Shown: positions 1 through 11,315, counted from the first letter of the stretch. The stretch: 64,000 bases of DNA from Adiantum capillus-veneris (GCA_014529385.2 CM043945.1:140408241-140472240); one strand, 5' to 3'. Notes: generated from the letters alone by a model not told the origin. A program made the numbers and translations.

Positions 1-1540
1 ATAACAATCTGATGCATAAAATGCATGGCGAGAGCCTGAACGAGTACGACTAGACAAAGGTGCATCCAATTTACTGTCATGCAAAGTGTGCACCAGCCAT
101 TTTGGCATACCTCTAGCCTGCTCATTTTCAACCCTTTCCTCATCAAGTACATCATGTACATCTGCATCAGTTATAGGCTGATCTAAAACATTTTCAGAAA
201 CCCCCATAGGCTGTACATTTGTCTCATTGGAACTTACATTCGTATTTCCACCACTGAAAAGAGGCAACAAAGTGTCATAAATGTCCTGTGAGCTTACATT
301 ACTGTCTCTAGTACATGACAGCAAGGGCTGAACAGAATCTTCCACAAACTCTACATCCCGAGAAACCAGAATATGTTTTGTTTGCGGATGATACAACCTG
401 TAACCTTTGCATTCAGCACAATAACCAACAAAATTACATTTGACAGCCTTATCATCCAATTTTCTGCGCTGCACTTGTGGCACCAAAGCATATGCCAAAC
501 AGCCAAAAACACGCATGTGCTCAATAGAAGGCTTTCTATCATGCCATGCTTCATATGGAGTAATAGACTGCAAAGCTTTTGTAGGACACCTGTTAAGTAC
601 ATAAGTGGCACACATGATGGCCTCAAGCCAAAAAGAATGCGGCAAAGCTTGACTTTTGACCATACATCGTGCCATTTCTGTCAGTGACCTGTTTTTCCTC
701 TCAGCAACACCATTTTGCTGAGGTGTATAAGGCACTGTACATTGGTGTTTTATCCCACGACTAGCCAGAAATGCATTAAATTCATGAGACATATACTCCC
801 CCCCTTGATCGGAACGGAGGGTGCCCATAGTACATTTTGAGACATTTTCAGCAACAACTAGAAATTGTTTGAAGCACATAAAAACTTCGGACTTCGCTTT
901 AAGCGAAAATACCCATGCATGCCTAGAGTAATCATCAATGAAAGTCATGAAGTACAGGTAATTTCCCAAGGACTGAGTTTGCATGGGCCCACAAACATCA
1001 CTATGCACAAGCTGCAACCTGCATGTGGCGTGAATTGAACCATCCTTTGGAAATTTAGAATGCTGCATCTTACCCAAAATACAGCCTTCACAAACATGTT
1101 TGACAGGTGCTTCAAGAGGCGGCAAAGAAGCAACCATGTCAGATTTCTGCAAACGCAGCAAACTGGCAAAATTCAGATGACCAAAACGTGCATGCCAAAG
1201 TTTTGCATCTGAAATAGCCCTTGAATCTGCAACAGCATTTGCAAAACTTTGTCCACACTTGTCATACAAAGTGAGCTTATATAGCCCACGACACAAAAGG
1301 CCAGATGCAACAATTTCATCACCAAAACTGAGATCATGAACTGTACATCTGTCATCCACAAATTTGACTACAAGTCCAAGTCTAGCAAGTGCGGATACAG
1401 ACAAGAGATTCTTCTTGATCCCAGGTACATAAAGTGCATCAACAAGTGTGAAAGAACTGCCATTAGCAGCAGTAAGCACAATCTTTCCAACTCCCTGAAC
1501 TGGATAAGAGGCATCGTTGGCACAAGTGAATGAATTCCAT
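1..1540 (-). pseudogene. pol: CopA1 protease C-terminus, GAG-pre-integrase and integrase (partial)
   Basis: Minus-strand translation gives the protease site at about 1595-1611 as DCGAT instead of the usual DSGAT, then a one-base deletion near 1540 (compare CopA2), after which the frame appears open to the window edge. In order: pre-integrase H..H..C..C zinc module (LWHARFGHLN, CEGCILGK); integrase core with Asp in HSDVCGP (about 985-1005), Asp in RSDQGGEY (about 800-822) and Glu in GVAERKN (about 695-715); the conserved YEAWHDRKPS and HMRVFGCLAY blocks; and a variable linker ending near the left edge. The integrase triad is intact, unlike in CopA2. The mutated protease and two frameshifts make it non-functional as it stands. 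RT and RNase H lie outside the window. Confidence 0.88.
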
Positions 1541-2714
1541 GAGGGACAGACTCGAGAGATGTAAACAATTCACGATGTGAGGTAATGTGCTTTGTAGCAC
1601 CACAGTCAAAATACCACACATGTGAATCTGCAGCAATGACAAGCATGCATCATGGATAGAAGGATTGTAAGTGCACTCTGCGCTAAAAGCCCATTCTGCA
1701 TCAACATCAGCATCACAGTCTCCTTTCACAGAAGACTCAACAATGGCTGCATTTGTAGTGAAACCAGCATTTGCAGTGGAACCACCCTCTTTCTTCTTAG
1801 CCTCTTTGGCCTTCAACTTAGGACACGACTTGATCAAGTGATCATTAGCTTTACAATAATGGCAACACATCTTCTTTTTGCCCTTATCACCAGAATTTCC
1901 AGACAAATTGCTGCCAACAGAAGCATTAGGAACAGAATTTTTGCCACTCGTAGCAGAACCATAAGAAGTGGCTGCATTACTGTTACCACCCTTTCTTTGA
2001 GAAGCAATAAAAGCCTGTTCAACTACACGCTGTCTAGTCCTATTTTTTCTAGAAAGTGACTCTTGCAAGAGCAATGTGCATAATGCATCAAACTTGACAA
2101 CTTCAAGATTTCCTTGGGTCATCAGTCTCCAAGTACTAGCAAAAGTCTGGTAGGAATCTGGTAAGGCATCAAGAACAGTCTGCACAAGGGAACTGTCTGA
2201 AATGACTTCTCCTACAAAAATAAGTTGCTCATTGATATCCTTGACACTAGCAAGGAAAGTGTCCATATCATCTTCCTCATGCATAATCTTCGACTCCAGC
2301 TCTTTACGCAGCAAAGCAATTTTAGCCTCATTGTGACTTGCATAAAGACCAGCCAAAATATCCCAAGCCTGTTTTGCAGATTTTGATGAACGGATGTGAG
2401 GAACAATGGTGCGCTTCACAGACAACACAATCAATGCATGAGCCTGTGCATCCTTAACATCCCAACGAGCTTGTTCTGCCGTAGGCAAAACAACTCTAAC
2501 AGCAGCAATCCTTGCAGCAAGACCTGCAACATCCTCAACATCGCCTACATCCTCAGAACCAGGACGTACATCAATGCCTTGCACAATGTTCCAGATGCCC
2601 TTTGACACAAGAACATGTTGCATCTTATAAGCCCACATAGGGTAGTTGTCCCCATCCAACCTGTCCTCAGCAGCAAACATCTTGAACACATCTGTGTTGT
2701 TGTTGTCAGCCATG
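1463..2714 (-). pseudogene. gag: CopA1 gag (capsid/nucleocapsid) running into frameshifted protease
   Basis: The start is the ATG at 2714 (MADNNNTDVFKMF), preceded by about 350 bp of leader. The N-terminal half has the UBN2-type copia gag pattern (DNYPMWAYKM, AWDILAGLY, LPDSYQTFASTW). A CCHC zinc knuckle (CHYCKANDHLIKSC) lies at about 1831-1872, followed by a lysine-rich stretch. The gag frame is intact to about 1650, where it slips out of the protease frame, and the open frame ends at 1463. In CopA3 the same region reads through into a DSGAT protease site, so the slip is a lesion and not the family's normal gag end. Gag would package element RNA into virus-like particles. Confidence 0.9.
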
Positions 2715-3061
2715 GTAAATGCTACACCTGATGTGAAAACTGCCCAAAAATAGGAGAAACGGAGCGGGAACAACACGTGCTATATAGCACAAACCGTAGA
2801 AGACAAAAGGCACCTGTTATGCAGAAAACAGCACTGACAAAAATTCTGCACAAAATGACAAAATAGCCTGTGTAGTACTGCCTGTAGTGGAAACGGAGGC
2901 CGAAATGAGCCCAAATCGAAAATCTGAGCAGACCAAGCTCTACGAGGTCTCCCGAAGTATTTGTCCACCTGTAAACGCTCGCCAAACCTCACTGTAATTG
3001 GAGAAAGTGAGCAGGCGTGTGCTGGATCAGCTAGCGACTAAGCCCGGGAGGACAAAAACCT

Positions 3062-3073
3062 GCTCTGATACCA
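3062..3073 (-). other. CopA1 primer-binding site, tRNA-iMet type
   Basis: The minus strand reads TGGTATCAGAGC, the standard complement of the 3' end of plant initiator tRNA-Met, two bases inside the LTR end. It primes minus-strand cDNA synthesis. Confidence 0.93.
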
Positions 3074-3075
3074 AT

Positions 3076-3302
3076 TGTTGGAATTAGGGTTGCAGAGAAA
3101 CACACACAGCTTGGAGAAGACGAAGGAAGCTCAAGGCACACAATAGAGAGTGTATAACTTAGTGTGCAATGGAAAGATAGATAGCCCTAGAGTGATGGGC
3201 GTATATACAATGCTCGGGGGAAAAAACCTCCTAAAGAGGGAAAAAATGCCCCGGCGGTCCTAGTGTGTTCACACACATCACTACCACATGTATATGGTAA
3301 CA
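3076..3302 (-). repeat. CopA1 5' LTR (227 bp)
   Basis: Read on the minus strand it begins TGTTACCATATACATG and ends AATTCCAACA, the same termini as the CopA2 and CopA3 LTRs (225-230 bp). It carries a TATATA candidate promoter in the context GTATATACGCCC and a near-palindrome GTGTGTGAACACAC near its start. The primer-binding site follows within two to three bases of its 3' end. Confidence 0.93.
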
Positions 3303-3720
3303 TTGCCAATCTGAACACGCTTGGCGTGTTCTTGCCATTCTTAGCAATCTGCGTTCGGCACAATCTTCCACCATTGCACCAGAGGTAACCTCTCTATGCT
3401 CTAACCTGGTTGACCAACATTATGTAAAGGGTTTTAAGAAGTATCATACCAAGAGTTCTTTTAGTCTCTATGTCATTTTTCAAGAAAGGCTATCTTGTGC
3501 ACAAGGAATGTGAGTTGGTTTTTGGATAACTATCTCATTTCTAAGATTCCAATTTTGCCTTCTTAATGAGAACCTCTTTCTCATTTACTAGATCTACCCT
3601 TAATTTCTTGATTGAATACTAACTTAACTTTAGATTCTTTAAATAATTTTGGAAAAGAAAATCATGTATACCATTATAATATATAAGTAACTCAAAGTTT
3701 TACATTGTTGATTTATAGTG
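3303..3720. other. Non-coding spacer between CopA1 and GypL1
   Basis: No ORF, repeat or RNA feature recognised. It may be decayed internal sequence of GypL1, whose recognisable protein similarity ends near 3723. Confidence 0.5.
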
Positions 3721-3781
3721 GTTTACAAAGCTCTAGGATTGCTAACTGTGGCCAAGCGAGTGGCTCTTTTATCTTCCTCAT

Positions 3782-4612
3782 TCATAAGGTTGGTTCTCCC
3801 ATGATTGCATAAGATCTGGCTCCTCTTGCTCTTCCTCTACCTCGTCCTTCATTTCTACCTCCTTTTAGATTATCTTCTTGATTTTGAGGAATGGCTCTAG
3901 CAATAGTTTGAGGGTTTTGCTCTTTTGGATAGTTATTTATATAGTGCCCCATTTGATTGCATCCATCATAGCACCTAATGTTTGGGAAGGTCTGCTCCAA
4001 GTCACTGCTGTAGCTACTCCACGTTGTTGATATCCTTGGTTGAAAGTTCCCTGGGCTCTTCCCCTAAAGTTATTAATCCATTATAGTTCTTTGTAGAGTT
4101 GGTTCCTTCGGCTGCAAGAGGCTTAGCCCTGAGAAGGGCATCCTGTATTGATGTAGGCCTCATGGCTTCGAGACGTGTACTCAAGGTTTGTTGAGGCCTT
4201 GACAAAAACTAGCAATTTGTTTCTCCATGGTCATCTGAGGAGCATAGCGTCGTAAAGACACAAACTTGGTGTAGTACTCCTCTAATGAAAGTCCTAGCTG
4301 GCATAGACCAAAGAATTCATTCATCTTGATAGCCTGATGTGTAGGAGGGAGATAGCGTTCTTTGATTGCTTGCTTCATTTTCTCCCAAGACGGACTACTC
4401 GTGGGATTATCTCTGCAGTGTTGCTTCCACCAAAGTTTGGCATCTCCACTGAGACGGAACATACCCAACATTGTTTGCTTTTCCTGAGCAGTTACTACAG
4501 TTTTAAAATAGTCGTCCATAGCATCTAACCATGCTTCGGCATCTCGCTGTAAATTGGGTCCCTCTCCCTTGAAAGTAGGGAGTTGAACTTGCTTTAGTAG
4601 TAATTTTTTCTT
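3782..4612 (-). pseudogene. gag: GypL1 gag relic (retrotransposon gag domain plus zinc knuckle)
   Basis: The minus strand is open from about 4612 without an ATG (VQLPTFKGEGPNL, DAEAWLDAMDDYF) and continues through RLSGDAKLWWKQHC, IKERYLPPTHQ and LSLEEYYTKFVSL to a stop near 4181. This is the usual retrotransposon-gag block order of plant gypsy elements. A second frame (4205-4014) and a third (4000-3782) carry the C-terminal part with a degenerate knuckle CYDGCNQMGHYINNYP: the first Cys pair is spaced by three residues and the last Cys is lost. At least two frameshifts and a missing start make this a pseudogene. Gag would form the particle that encloses element RNA. Confidence 0.83.
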
Positions 4613-4738
4613 TTGAGAAACAGTGTAAAGGCTATTTACACGAGTATTTCCCTGAGATTGAATAAGTGGAATTTAGTACCAAATTAAATCTTTCTTACTT
4701 ATGCTTTTAACTTATCTCATACTCAAAAAATTTTCACA

Positions 4739-5250
4739 CTAGATGAAGACAATTGCCAAACCATAAACAAAATTGCTTATAGCATACCCATGAGAACCAT
4801 AGTATGTACAAGAGTTAATATAGTCCACGAAGGTCCTACTATGTACTTTGGGTGGATCAGATATAGGATCAAAATATACAACATCTTTTGGTCCACTAAA
4901 ACTAGGACCTACACCTATGGGTCTAATTCTACCTGGGTAGATTACTTTAGACACCTGATCAAACACCCACTGATTTTGTGATACTTGGACATCATCTATT
5001 ACAAGGGTTTCATCCCAATGAAAAAGTATACTTCAATCACTTGAAGATCTTCAGCCCATTTGAGTCTCTTCATATATAGTTCTAAACCTTCTAACTCTCC
5101 CGCATCAATGAAGAAAATTCCACCAGATCCTAACCATCTGATCCTCCAAGTGAAAGGAGAAAATCTCTTATCTAGCCATTTCATCACGCTTTTACGCATT
5201 GAATAGTGTCGGGATAGGCAAGCCCTCATAAATCTAATGTTGAAATCCAT
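4739..5250 (-). pseudogene. GypL1 leader ORF upstream of gag, unknown function
   Basis: Two ORFs, 5250-4999 and 4966-4739, become one protein of roughly 170 residues if a single frame slip near 5020 is allowed. The first ATG at 5250 begins MDFNIRFMRACLSRHY. Recognisable blocks are a glycine-hydrophobic core (WLGSGGIFFIDAGELEG), a following LKWAEDLQVIEVYFF and a tryptophan block (NQWVFDQV). The pattern of a small beta-rich domain with FFI, a Leu/Trp turn and an HWDE block vaguely resembles plant DUF4283-type domains, but this is only a guess. It sits between the primer-binding site and gag, where gypsy elements normally have no ORF. Confidence 0.5.
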
Positions 5251-5422
5251 GGATTTGCGATAGGCCTGATCAAAATCTTCCTACAAAGATGGGGATAATT
5301 CTCTCTCTTCCTTTCTCTCCCTCTTTTCAATTAAATACCTTTTTAATTGAATTTGTCAAAGATCACTTATCTCAATCAACACCTTAAAATTTTTTCCTGG
5401 GTCCAATACTTTAATTACAAAC

Positions 5423-5434
5423 ACTCTGATACCA
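5423..5434 (-). other. GypL1 primer-binding site
   Basis: The minus strand reads TGGTATCAGAGT two bases after the LTR terminus CTCACA. It matches the initiator-tRNA-Met complement except at the last base, and it fixes the 3' boundary of this very long LTR. Confidence 0.88.
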
Positions 5435-6547
5435 CTTGTGAGATCCCCAACCCGCCTATACCAAGATCGGGATGGGATCCTTGACAGGTCTCTAGGCCTA
5501 TTGAGAGTCAGAGTCTCTAAACAAGAAAAATCCAAGGAATAGACCTTTACCATTGATAATGGCTTGGGTCTATAGCCCTAGAAGAAGACCTAGTCCTTTC
5601 TTGCAGCGAAAACGGGACAACCTACTAAAATCCAAAACTATTTCGGCCCTATAACTTCAACAAGTTGAGCTAATGTATCCTCAACCAACGCTTCCTCCCC
5701 CTAACATATGTGAGGGCATTGCCGCTGGTGGATTCCTCTTCCAAGTGAAGAAATTTTCTAAATGTTTTTAGTGCGCGGGGATGGATAGTTACCTGACTAA
5801 TCAGGTCCACCCGTCCATGATTGACAACCTTAGTCAATCCCCACTTACCACCCCACACTCACACATGATTCTTTTGTTACTATCACATTGTTTTAACACT
5901 TAAAATAATGGTTTCTTTGAACTTTCTGTCACAGTAATTCCTTCAATCAAGTATTAAAGACAGTATTGAAAAGCATTCTTTTAGCAAACAGACATCTTTA
6001 AACTTAAGACATGGTACTGGTGATCAAAACATTGTCCATAATAACCATGACCAGTACTCTTCTTATCCCAAGACCACCTAAGGGTGAAAAATGACACCCG
6101 TTCCTTGTTCACAATTCAGGTGGATAAACCCCCACCCAAGGTTTGGGGTGCCCATACACCAAACCAGTTGCCCATACAACCGGGCAGCTCCCCTAAGGTT
6201 AAAAAAGGTATCCTAACTTATGTAGAAACATCAAGACATGACACAGAATAGAAACTCATCGTTCATGGGAGTGACCAACTTATCCGTGGCTGGAAAGCCA
6301 TCATTATTCATCAAAATATACCAAGGAGTCGGAGGTGTCTTGAGACAAGCTGTGTTAAGGATGATCAATCATATCTTTCCTAATTCAATCCAGTCTTAGC
6401 CCAAACAATTATTTCCTAATTACAAACAATGCACGTTGGTTTCTTGGAAGTTACCTTCCGTTTTCGGCCAATTTTTCTTTTTCTGATTCTTATTCACTCC
6501 TTACGTATGCAATGTTAAATTATAAAAGAACTTAAATTATTTAAAGA

Positions 6548-6733
6548 CTAAATTGAATAATGGAAATACACTTGGGACTGATCGTCCATCTGCTGCTCCG
6601 CCGGCGCCTGAAGACTCTCCTCCGTAGGCCTACTACTAGGCCCAGTTTCGTTGTCGTGTAACGCTCTAGTTCGTTTTGGAGCTACGTCCTCATCATCAGA
6701 TGTAGGATTTTCTCGGGTCCTTTTGGGTGCCAT
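6548..6733 (-). CDS. Small basic/acidic ORF inside the GypL LTR (61 aa)
   Basis: An ATG-initiated 61-codon frame beginning MAPKRTREN, with a second basic patch (APKRTRA) and an acidic link (DDED), then ETGPSS, PTEESLQAP and a Gln-rich end. The two basic patches look like a bipartite nuclear-localisation signal (inference). The other GypL copy has the corresponding frame at 21646-21807 with conserved start, reading frame and blocks although the nucleotides have diverged. It lies in the transcription-downstream half of the LTR and so could be in the 5' leader of element RNA. Whether it is translated is unknown. Confidence 0.45.
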   Translation of the reverse strand: MAPKRTRENPTSDDEDVAPKRTRALHDNETGPSSRPTEESLQAPAEQQMDDQSQVYFHYSI

Positions 6734-7289
6734 AACTTCTTATCTTTATAAAAAAGGACGTCTAATCATTAGGTAACTTATTCAAAAGCTAGACTTAACC
6801 TTTTTATTCAAACGTAACCCATCCAAGGTTAAATTTGTAGTCTTGATTGGTAAATTCTTGACCTAGTAATTTCTTATTTGCCTAACTTCTTTCCAAGGCT
6901 TCCCTAAGGGTTTTCTAAGCTCTCCTAATTTTCTATATCTTTTTTCTAATTTTTTCATCGAATTTTAAGCTTGGAATCTACCTATTTTGAGGTTAATATT
7001 TATTCTATTTATTTTATCTTAAAGATTTCATTTACTCAACTTTATATCAAAGGTTTATACTTACTATAATTTTTCTAAAGTCTTTTGATCGCAAAGTCTA
7101 TTTATTTTAATTAATCTTTTACTAAAAATAGGACTTTTGGTCAATTATAAGTTCCTAAACTCACTAATTAACTATGATATAATTATCACAAGTAGATAAA
7201 GATATTTGTAACGTATGGTAATTATCTTTTAATTTTCCAACTTAATTATCTAATTTCCATCTTTAATTCTTAGCTAAAATTGGTATAAT

Positions 7290-8230
7290 TTGACTTAGAT
7301 AAATATCTATACTAATTGTTTAACCTTGAGATAATTATGCTAGTCTTTGTATCATGTGATCTAGCTCTCATAAATAGCATGTAATCATATAGCATGATTT
7401 ACTAAATTTTCCCTTTAATTTTTAACTGGAATAGTATAATTTGACTTAGATAAATATCTATACTAAGTTTCTAACCTTGACATAATTATCATGCCTTTTT
7501 TATGATATAGCTCTAACAAATAGCATGTAATCATCTAGCATGATTTACTAATTTTTCCCTTTAAATTTTCCTCTAACAAAAGTGTTTTTTTGACAATGAT
7601 AATTAGCTAAACAAATTTTTTGTGTCTAAGCTAATTATTACAGCTTCCACAACCTCCTCATGATGTATTCTAACTTTGAAAATTATCTTCAAGCTATCTA
7701 ATCTAATTTTCTAAAATTTCCCTTTAATTTACCTTCAAAAACAAGATTTTTTGACTAAGCTATACCAATTTTTTGTGACGAAGCTAATTATCATAGCGTG
7801 CTAATATGTATTCTAACTCTAAAAATTATCCCAAAGCTATGTAATTTAATTTACTAATTTCTCCCTTTAATTTAACTTCAAAACCAGGGTTTTTTAACTA
7901 AGATAATTAGCTAAATTAACTTTCTGTGGCTAAACTAATTAGCACGGCTTTCTAATGATGTATTCTAACTCTGAAAATTATCTCAAAGCTATCTAATCTA
8001 ATTTACTAATTTTTCCCTTTAATTTATCTTCAAAAATAAGATTTTTTTGACTAAGATAATTAGCTAAATTAATTTACTAAGCTAATTATCACGGCTTGTT
8101 AACATGTAAATTAGCTCTAATAAATAGTACATGATTAGTTAACATGATTTTTTAATTTCCCCCTTTAATTTATGGTTAAAAATAGTTAATTTTAGCTTAA
8201 TTAAATACTTAAATTAAATATTTATTAATG
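7290..8230. repeat. AT-rich tandem array, units about 143-163 bp, in GypL1 LTR
   Basis: The motif CCCTTTAATT recurs near 7411, 7557, 7720, 7863, 8015 and 8161, each followed by similar text (GACTAAGATAATTAGC, CTAATTATCACGGC). About six imperfect units. The same unit, in reverse complement, forms the array in the solo LTR at about 20000-21070. Confidence 0.82.
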
Positions 8231-8792
8231 AGTAATTTACCCCTTATTTCTATCAGTATTTTTGAACTAAGATAATCAACTTAAGAATTTTTGAGCTGAT
8301 TAAATAGATTTCCCATCAGTTTTTGATTAAAAACAGCTAAGTTCTACCTAATTAATTACCAGAACTAATCAAAAAATTAAGAGATAATTTTTAAAGCATC
8401 TTTACACTCTAATACAGCTTTGATAATTATCTTATACTAATCTAAGTTTAATTAATATAATTACCATCAATTTATGACTAAAAAGATTAATTTCAATCTT
8501 AATATGGCTTAATAATTAATTATATTAATATCCCTAATCTTAATCTACGTAATCAGTAGAGTATTAAGAATTAAGAGAGTAACTTAGAGTGTAAATAAGT
8601 TTAATCTTCTTAATTAATTAGATTAATTAAGGAAATATAGGTAAATTAGCATAATTTTGCTAATTAGAAAGGGATTAAGCTAATTACCATGGAATAATCA
8701 ACTAGAGTTTTTGCTCTCTAGTGATTTTTGAGTAGAGTTCTCTCTAGGTAAGAGAGATATGGCTAAGACTTTGAGTCTCCCTTTTTTTTGAA

Positions 8793-8815
8793 GGGGGGGG
8801 GGGGGGGGGGGGGGG
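8793..8815. repeat. Poly(dG) tract, about 23 bp
   Basis: An uninterrupted G run directly after a short T run inside the GypL1 LTR. It is one of five long G/C homopolymers in this window. Confidence 0.9.
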
Positions 8816-9905
8816 AGGGACTTTTTATAGGTTTTTAGGGCTCCTGGACTGATTCTGGTAAATTCTTGCACCTCAAGCTAGCTCCCAGCTTCCCCATAGC
8901 ACCACCTGCTACTAAATGTAGCTTGGACCGGTTCATCACTGTCCCACACACTCCCCCAAATACACAAATCGATTTTCTAATGATTAATTTTGGAAATATC
9001 TGCAATTATCTGTAAATATCTAGGAACTTTAGGATAAAAATCTTTTGTAGTAATGATTATTAAAACCTTACAATTTTATTTAATTAACTTAATCAACAGT
9101 GTAAACTTCCAGGGGCCATAGCTATGCCAGTTTTTATCGGAATTCAGTTCTGAAAATTTCTAGCTTGGGGGTTTACTGTGCTTAAGATTCCAAAAATACC
9201 ATTTTTTATTGCTCTTGAGATAGTGTTTTTACCTGATTGCATGATCAAAGCTTTCTCTTAAAGCTTGTGTTCATTCCCGACAGCTAGAAAGGTGGAGACC
9301 TTACAGTTGAGAGCCTACACCAACACTCTTGGCTATGGAATGTAAATCCAACCAAGAGCCATGCTTCAATGCTTAAACTTGCCATCTTCTCCATCTTCAT
9401 TACTATGCTATTATGTATGCTAAGTAAGAAGAGTGATGATAAGTGAGGAACTATTTATTTCTCCTATGAATGTTTCTACTTCCTCTTCCCTGTTCTCATT
9501 CCCCGCTAGCTCTCTCCACATGTGAATGTGTTTGAGGCCTTGGGACTGAGGACGGGGATGGTTAATGCTTTTTACAAAGTCTATGCTATGCTCGTGATGC
9601 ATGAAGCTTTCCATCTTCATTGTATCACCTAGGTCACAAGGAACACAAAGATTGTATTGTACCAAGTCTCTCTTAATGGGAGAATCTATAATACAAAAAC
9701 CTATAGGAGGGGGGACCGGCTCCACATAAATCTGGTCCACAACTGTTGTCAAGTTCTCTAAACTCTCTCTCTTGCAAAAGTATTGTTCATGCCAAGTTAA
9801 TTAAGTACTATGGTTATGTTGCTACAGCTAATTAAGTTCACCTTCTATGTTCTCAAAGTAGTCTCACAAAAAAGCTCACTCTAATTCTCCTAATTTCGCT
9901 ATCCT

Positions 9906-10128
9906 CAAAGTTCATAGGCCATTTCCATCACACAACTCATCATAAATCCCTATATCAATGAAGAGCTCTCCACTCAAAGAGACATGCACACCCTCATCCA
10001 AGAGGTAATCCACATTGCTCTTGGGAGATTATAGCCATCGTAGATTTTTGTACTTATGAGGGGCAACGTTAATGACATACCACCATCTTGGCTCCAATGT
10101 CTTGGAATAGACCCAAAAAGTAAACATC
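9906..10128 (-). repeat. Duplicated segment, copy 1 (uninterrupted)
   Basis: Nearly the same text as 11024-11315, about 1.1 kb away in direct orientation. On the minus strand both copies translate to a similar peptide (here SNVDYLLDEGVHVSL, there SNVDDLLDEGVDVSL), suggesting a decayed gene or transposon ORF. The sequence at 10110-10125 (GGAATAGACCCAAAAAG) is the uninterrupted equivalent of the CopA2 insertion site. Confidence 0.7.
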
Positions 10129-11023
10129 AATTCTCGAGATTACTTGTGGTCAAATTATGAGATTATTTGTACTCCATGAATGTACAATTTGTAGAGCCAC
10201 AATAAATTACCATTGTTTGCAAAAAAACCAACCTTCAAGGTATTTTCATTGAGCTAAAATTGTGAAATCCAATCTAGATTATGAGATTTCCTAAAAAAGA
10301 ACCATAAAATTTAAAAGTATCAATGCAACAATAGAAAATCATTCAATGTTTTTTTAAAAATAGTACTCTCTCTCCGATAGAAAGAGTTAGTTTATAATTA
10401 ACTCACAAAATATACAAATACTCCATGCACATGATGCTCCATGTAGGCCATATCCAAAAAGAATTACAAGTGCTCATTCATACTATCATAGACTCACTAA
10501 ACACAAATCGTCCAAAAGACTTGACGAGAACAAAGGAGGCCAACCCTGACCATAGACTGACTCAAACCATGTGGAATTACAAAACATACCGCTCATAATG
10601 TTGTAAAGGTGGGGTCCTTTGTCCCTATCACCAATAGAGGATACCCAGGGTGCCACTACCACACGTGCCCACATGCCCCAAGAAAATCAATGTCTGCTAT
10701 TGAACAAAATTAGTGAGACAACTTTCCAAAAAGTTATGATGAAATCTAGCCGCACAGTCAGCCTTCACAAAACCCTAGATTTTATAGAAAACAAGTAGAC
10801 ATTGAGTAAACAATCAACTTAATTACACAATACAATCAACTTAATCAATAACACCTTCAAACCAAACTTAATACTGATTGTCTCCTCATTACCCTCTCAT
10901 CGTCAACTTGCAAAAAAGAAAACAATGAATCAACACTTTCATTCCATTGAAAACAAATAGTTGCAATAAGATCATATTTGCTGAAATATAGTGAATCAGC
11001 TGCAAGAGGACTCCATCTCATCA

Positions 11024-11315
11024 TGGGATAGCTCATCATAGATCCCTATATCAACGAAGAGCTCTCCAATCAAAGAGACATCCACACCCTCATCCAAGAG
11101 GTCATCCACATTGCTTTCATTTGTAGTTGCACTCTCAATTGTATTTATGGCATTGCTCACGAATCTTCCTCCCTCATTCCTCATGCATCTTCCTCAATAG
11201 CTATGTTTTTCTTTCGCACCATCATCGGAAGATTGTAGCCATTGTAGATTTGTGCACTTCAGAGGGCAACCTTAATGACATACCACCATCTTGGCTCCAA
11301 TGTCTTGGAATAGAA
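11024..11315 (-). repeat. Duplicated segment, copy 2 (interrupted by CopA2)
   Basis: Matches 9906-10128 but with extra sequence in the middle, and CopA2 was inserted at its right end. The matching text resumes at 16017 (AATACCCAAAAAGTGAAC). A minus-strand frame of 62 codons (11184-10996, MRNEGGRFVSNAINTIES) covers it. Function unknown. Confidence 0.65.

Larger units (their letters stand above)
1..3302 (-). mobile_element. CopA1: Ty1/copia retrotransposon, 3' end outside the window
   Basis: A copia element read on the minus strand: 5' LTR at the right, then primer-binding site, untranslated leader, gag, protease and integrase, running off the left edge before reverse transcriptase. The order gag-protease-integrase is that of Ty1/copia. 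It is the best-preserved of three CopA copies here (the others are CopA2 and CopA3), with the integrase acidic residues still present, but two frameshifts around the protease break the polyprotein. The target-site duplication cannot be tested because the 3' LTR is outside the window. Confidence 0.93.
3721..9305 (-). mobile_element. GypL1: truncated Ty3/gypsy element with a 3.87 kb LTR
   Basis: Read on the minus strand: LTR 9305 to 5437, tRNA-iMet-type primer-binding site, a leader with an unusual ORF, then a broken gag with a zinc knuckle. After that the similarity stops, so protease, RT, RNase H, integrase and the 3' LTR are missing. The LTR identity is supported by a second copy of the same sequence as a clean solo LTR at 19395-22925. 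I infer Ty3/gypsy from the gag pattern (LPTFKGEG, AKLWWKQH). Confidence 0.85.
5437..9305 (-). repeat. GypL1 5' LTR (3869 bp)
   Basis: On the minus strand it runs from TGTAAGGTCTCC to GATCTCACA, flanked inside by the primer-binding site. The same sequence with the same ends recurs as a solo LTR at 19395-22925. From its 5' end it contains a poly(C) run (minus strand), a strongly AT-rich block with tandem units of about 150 bp, a small ORF (6733-6548) and a GC-richer 3' kilobase. The length is exceptional for an LTR and explains why most of this stretch lacks genes. Confidence 0.88.
9306..11315. other. Non-coding region with a duplicated ORF-like segment
   Basis: No recognisable domain. It contains one ATG-to-stop frame of 110 codons on the minus strand (9752-9420, MTTVVDQIYVEPVPPPIGF), which I cannot assign to any family, and the duplicated segment described separately. 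The rest shows no feature I recognise. Confidence 0.5.

Noticed and set aside
3062..3073. tRNA gene at the tRNA-like sequences near LTR ends
   Set aside because: Only the 12-base primer complement is present; there is no cloverleaf or promoter boxes. The same holds for the sites at 5423, 11550, 18161 and 39104.
9420..9752. 110-codon minus frame as a host gene
   Set aside because: No recognised motif, no second exon or promoter seen, and surrounding DNA is repeat-derived. Left as unassigned within the region entry.
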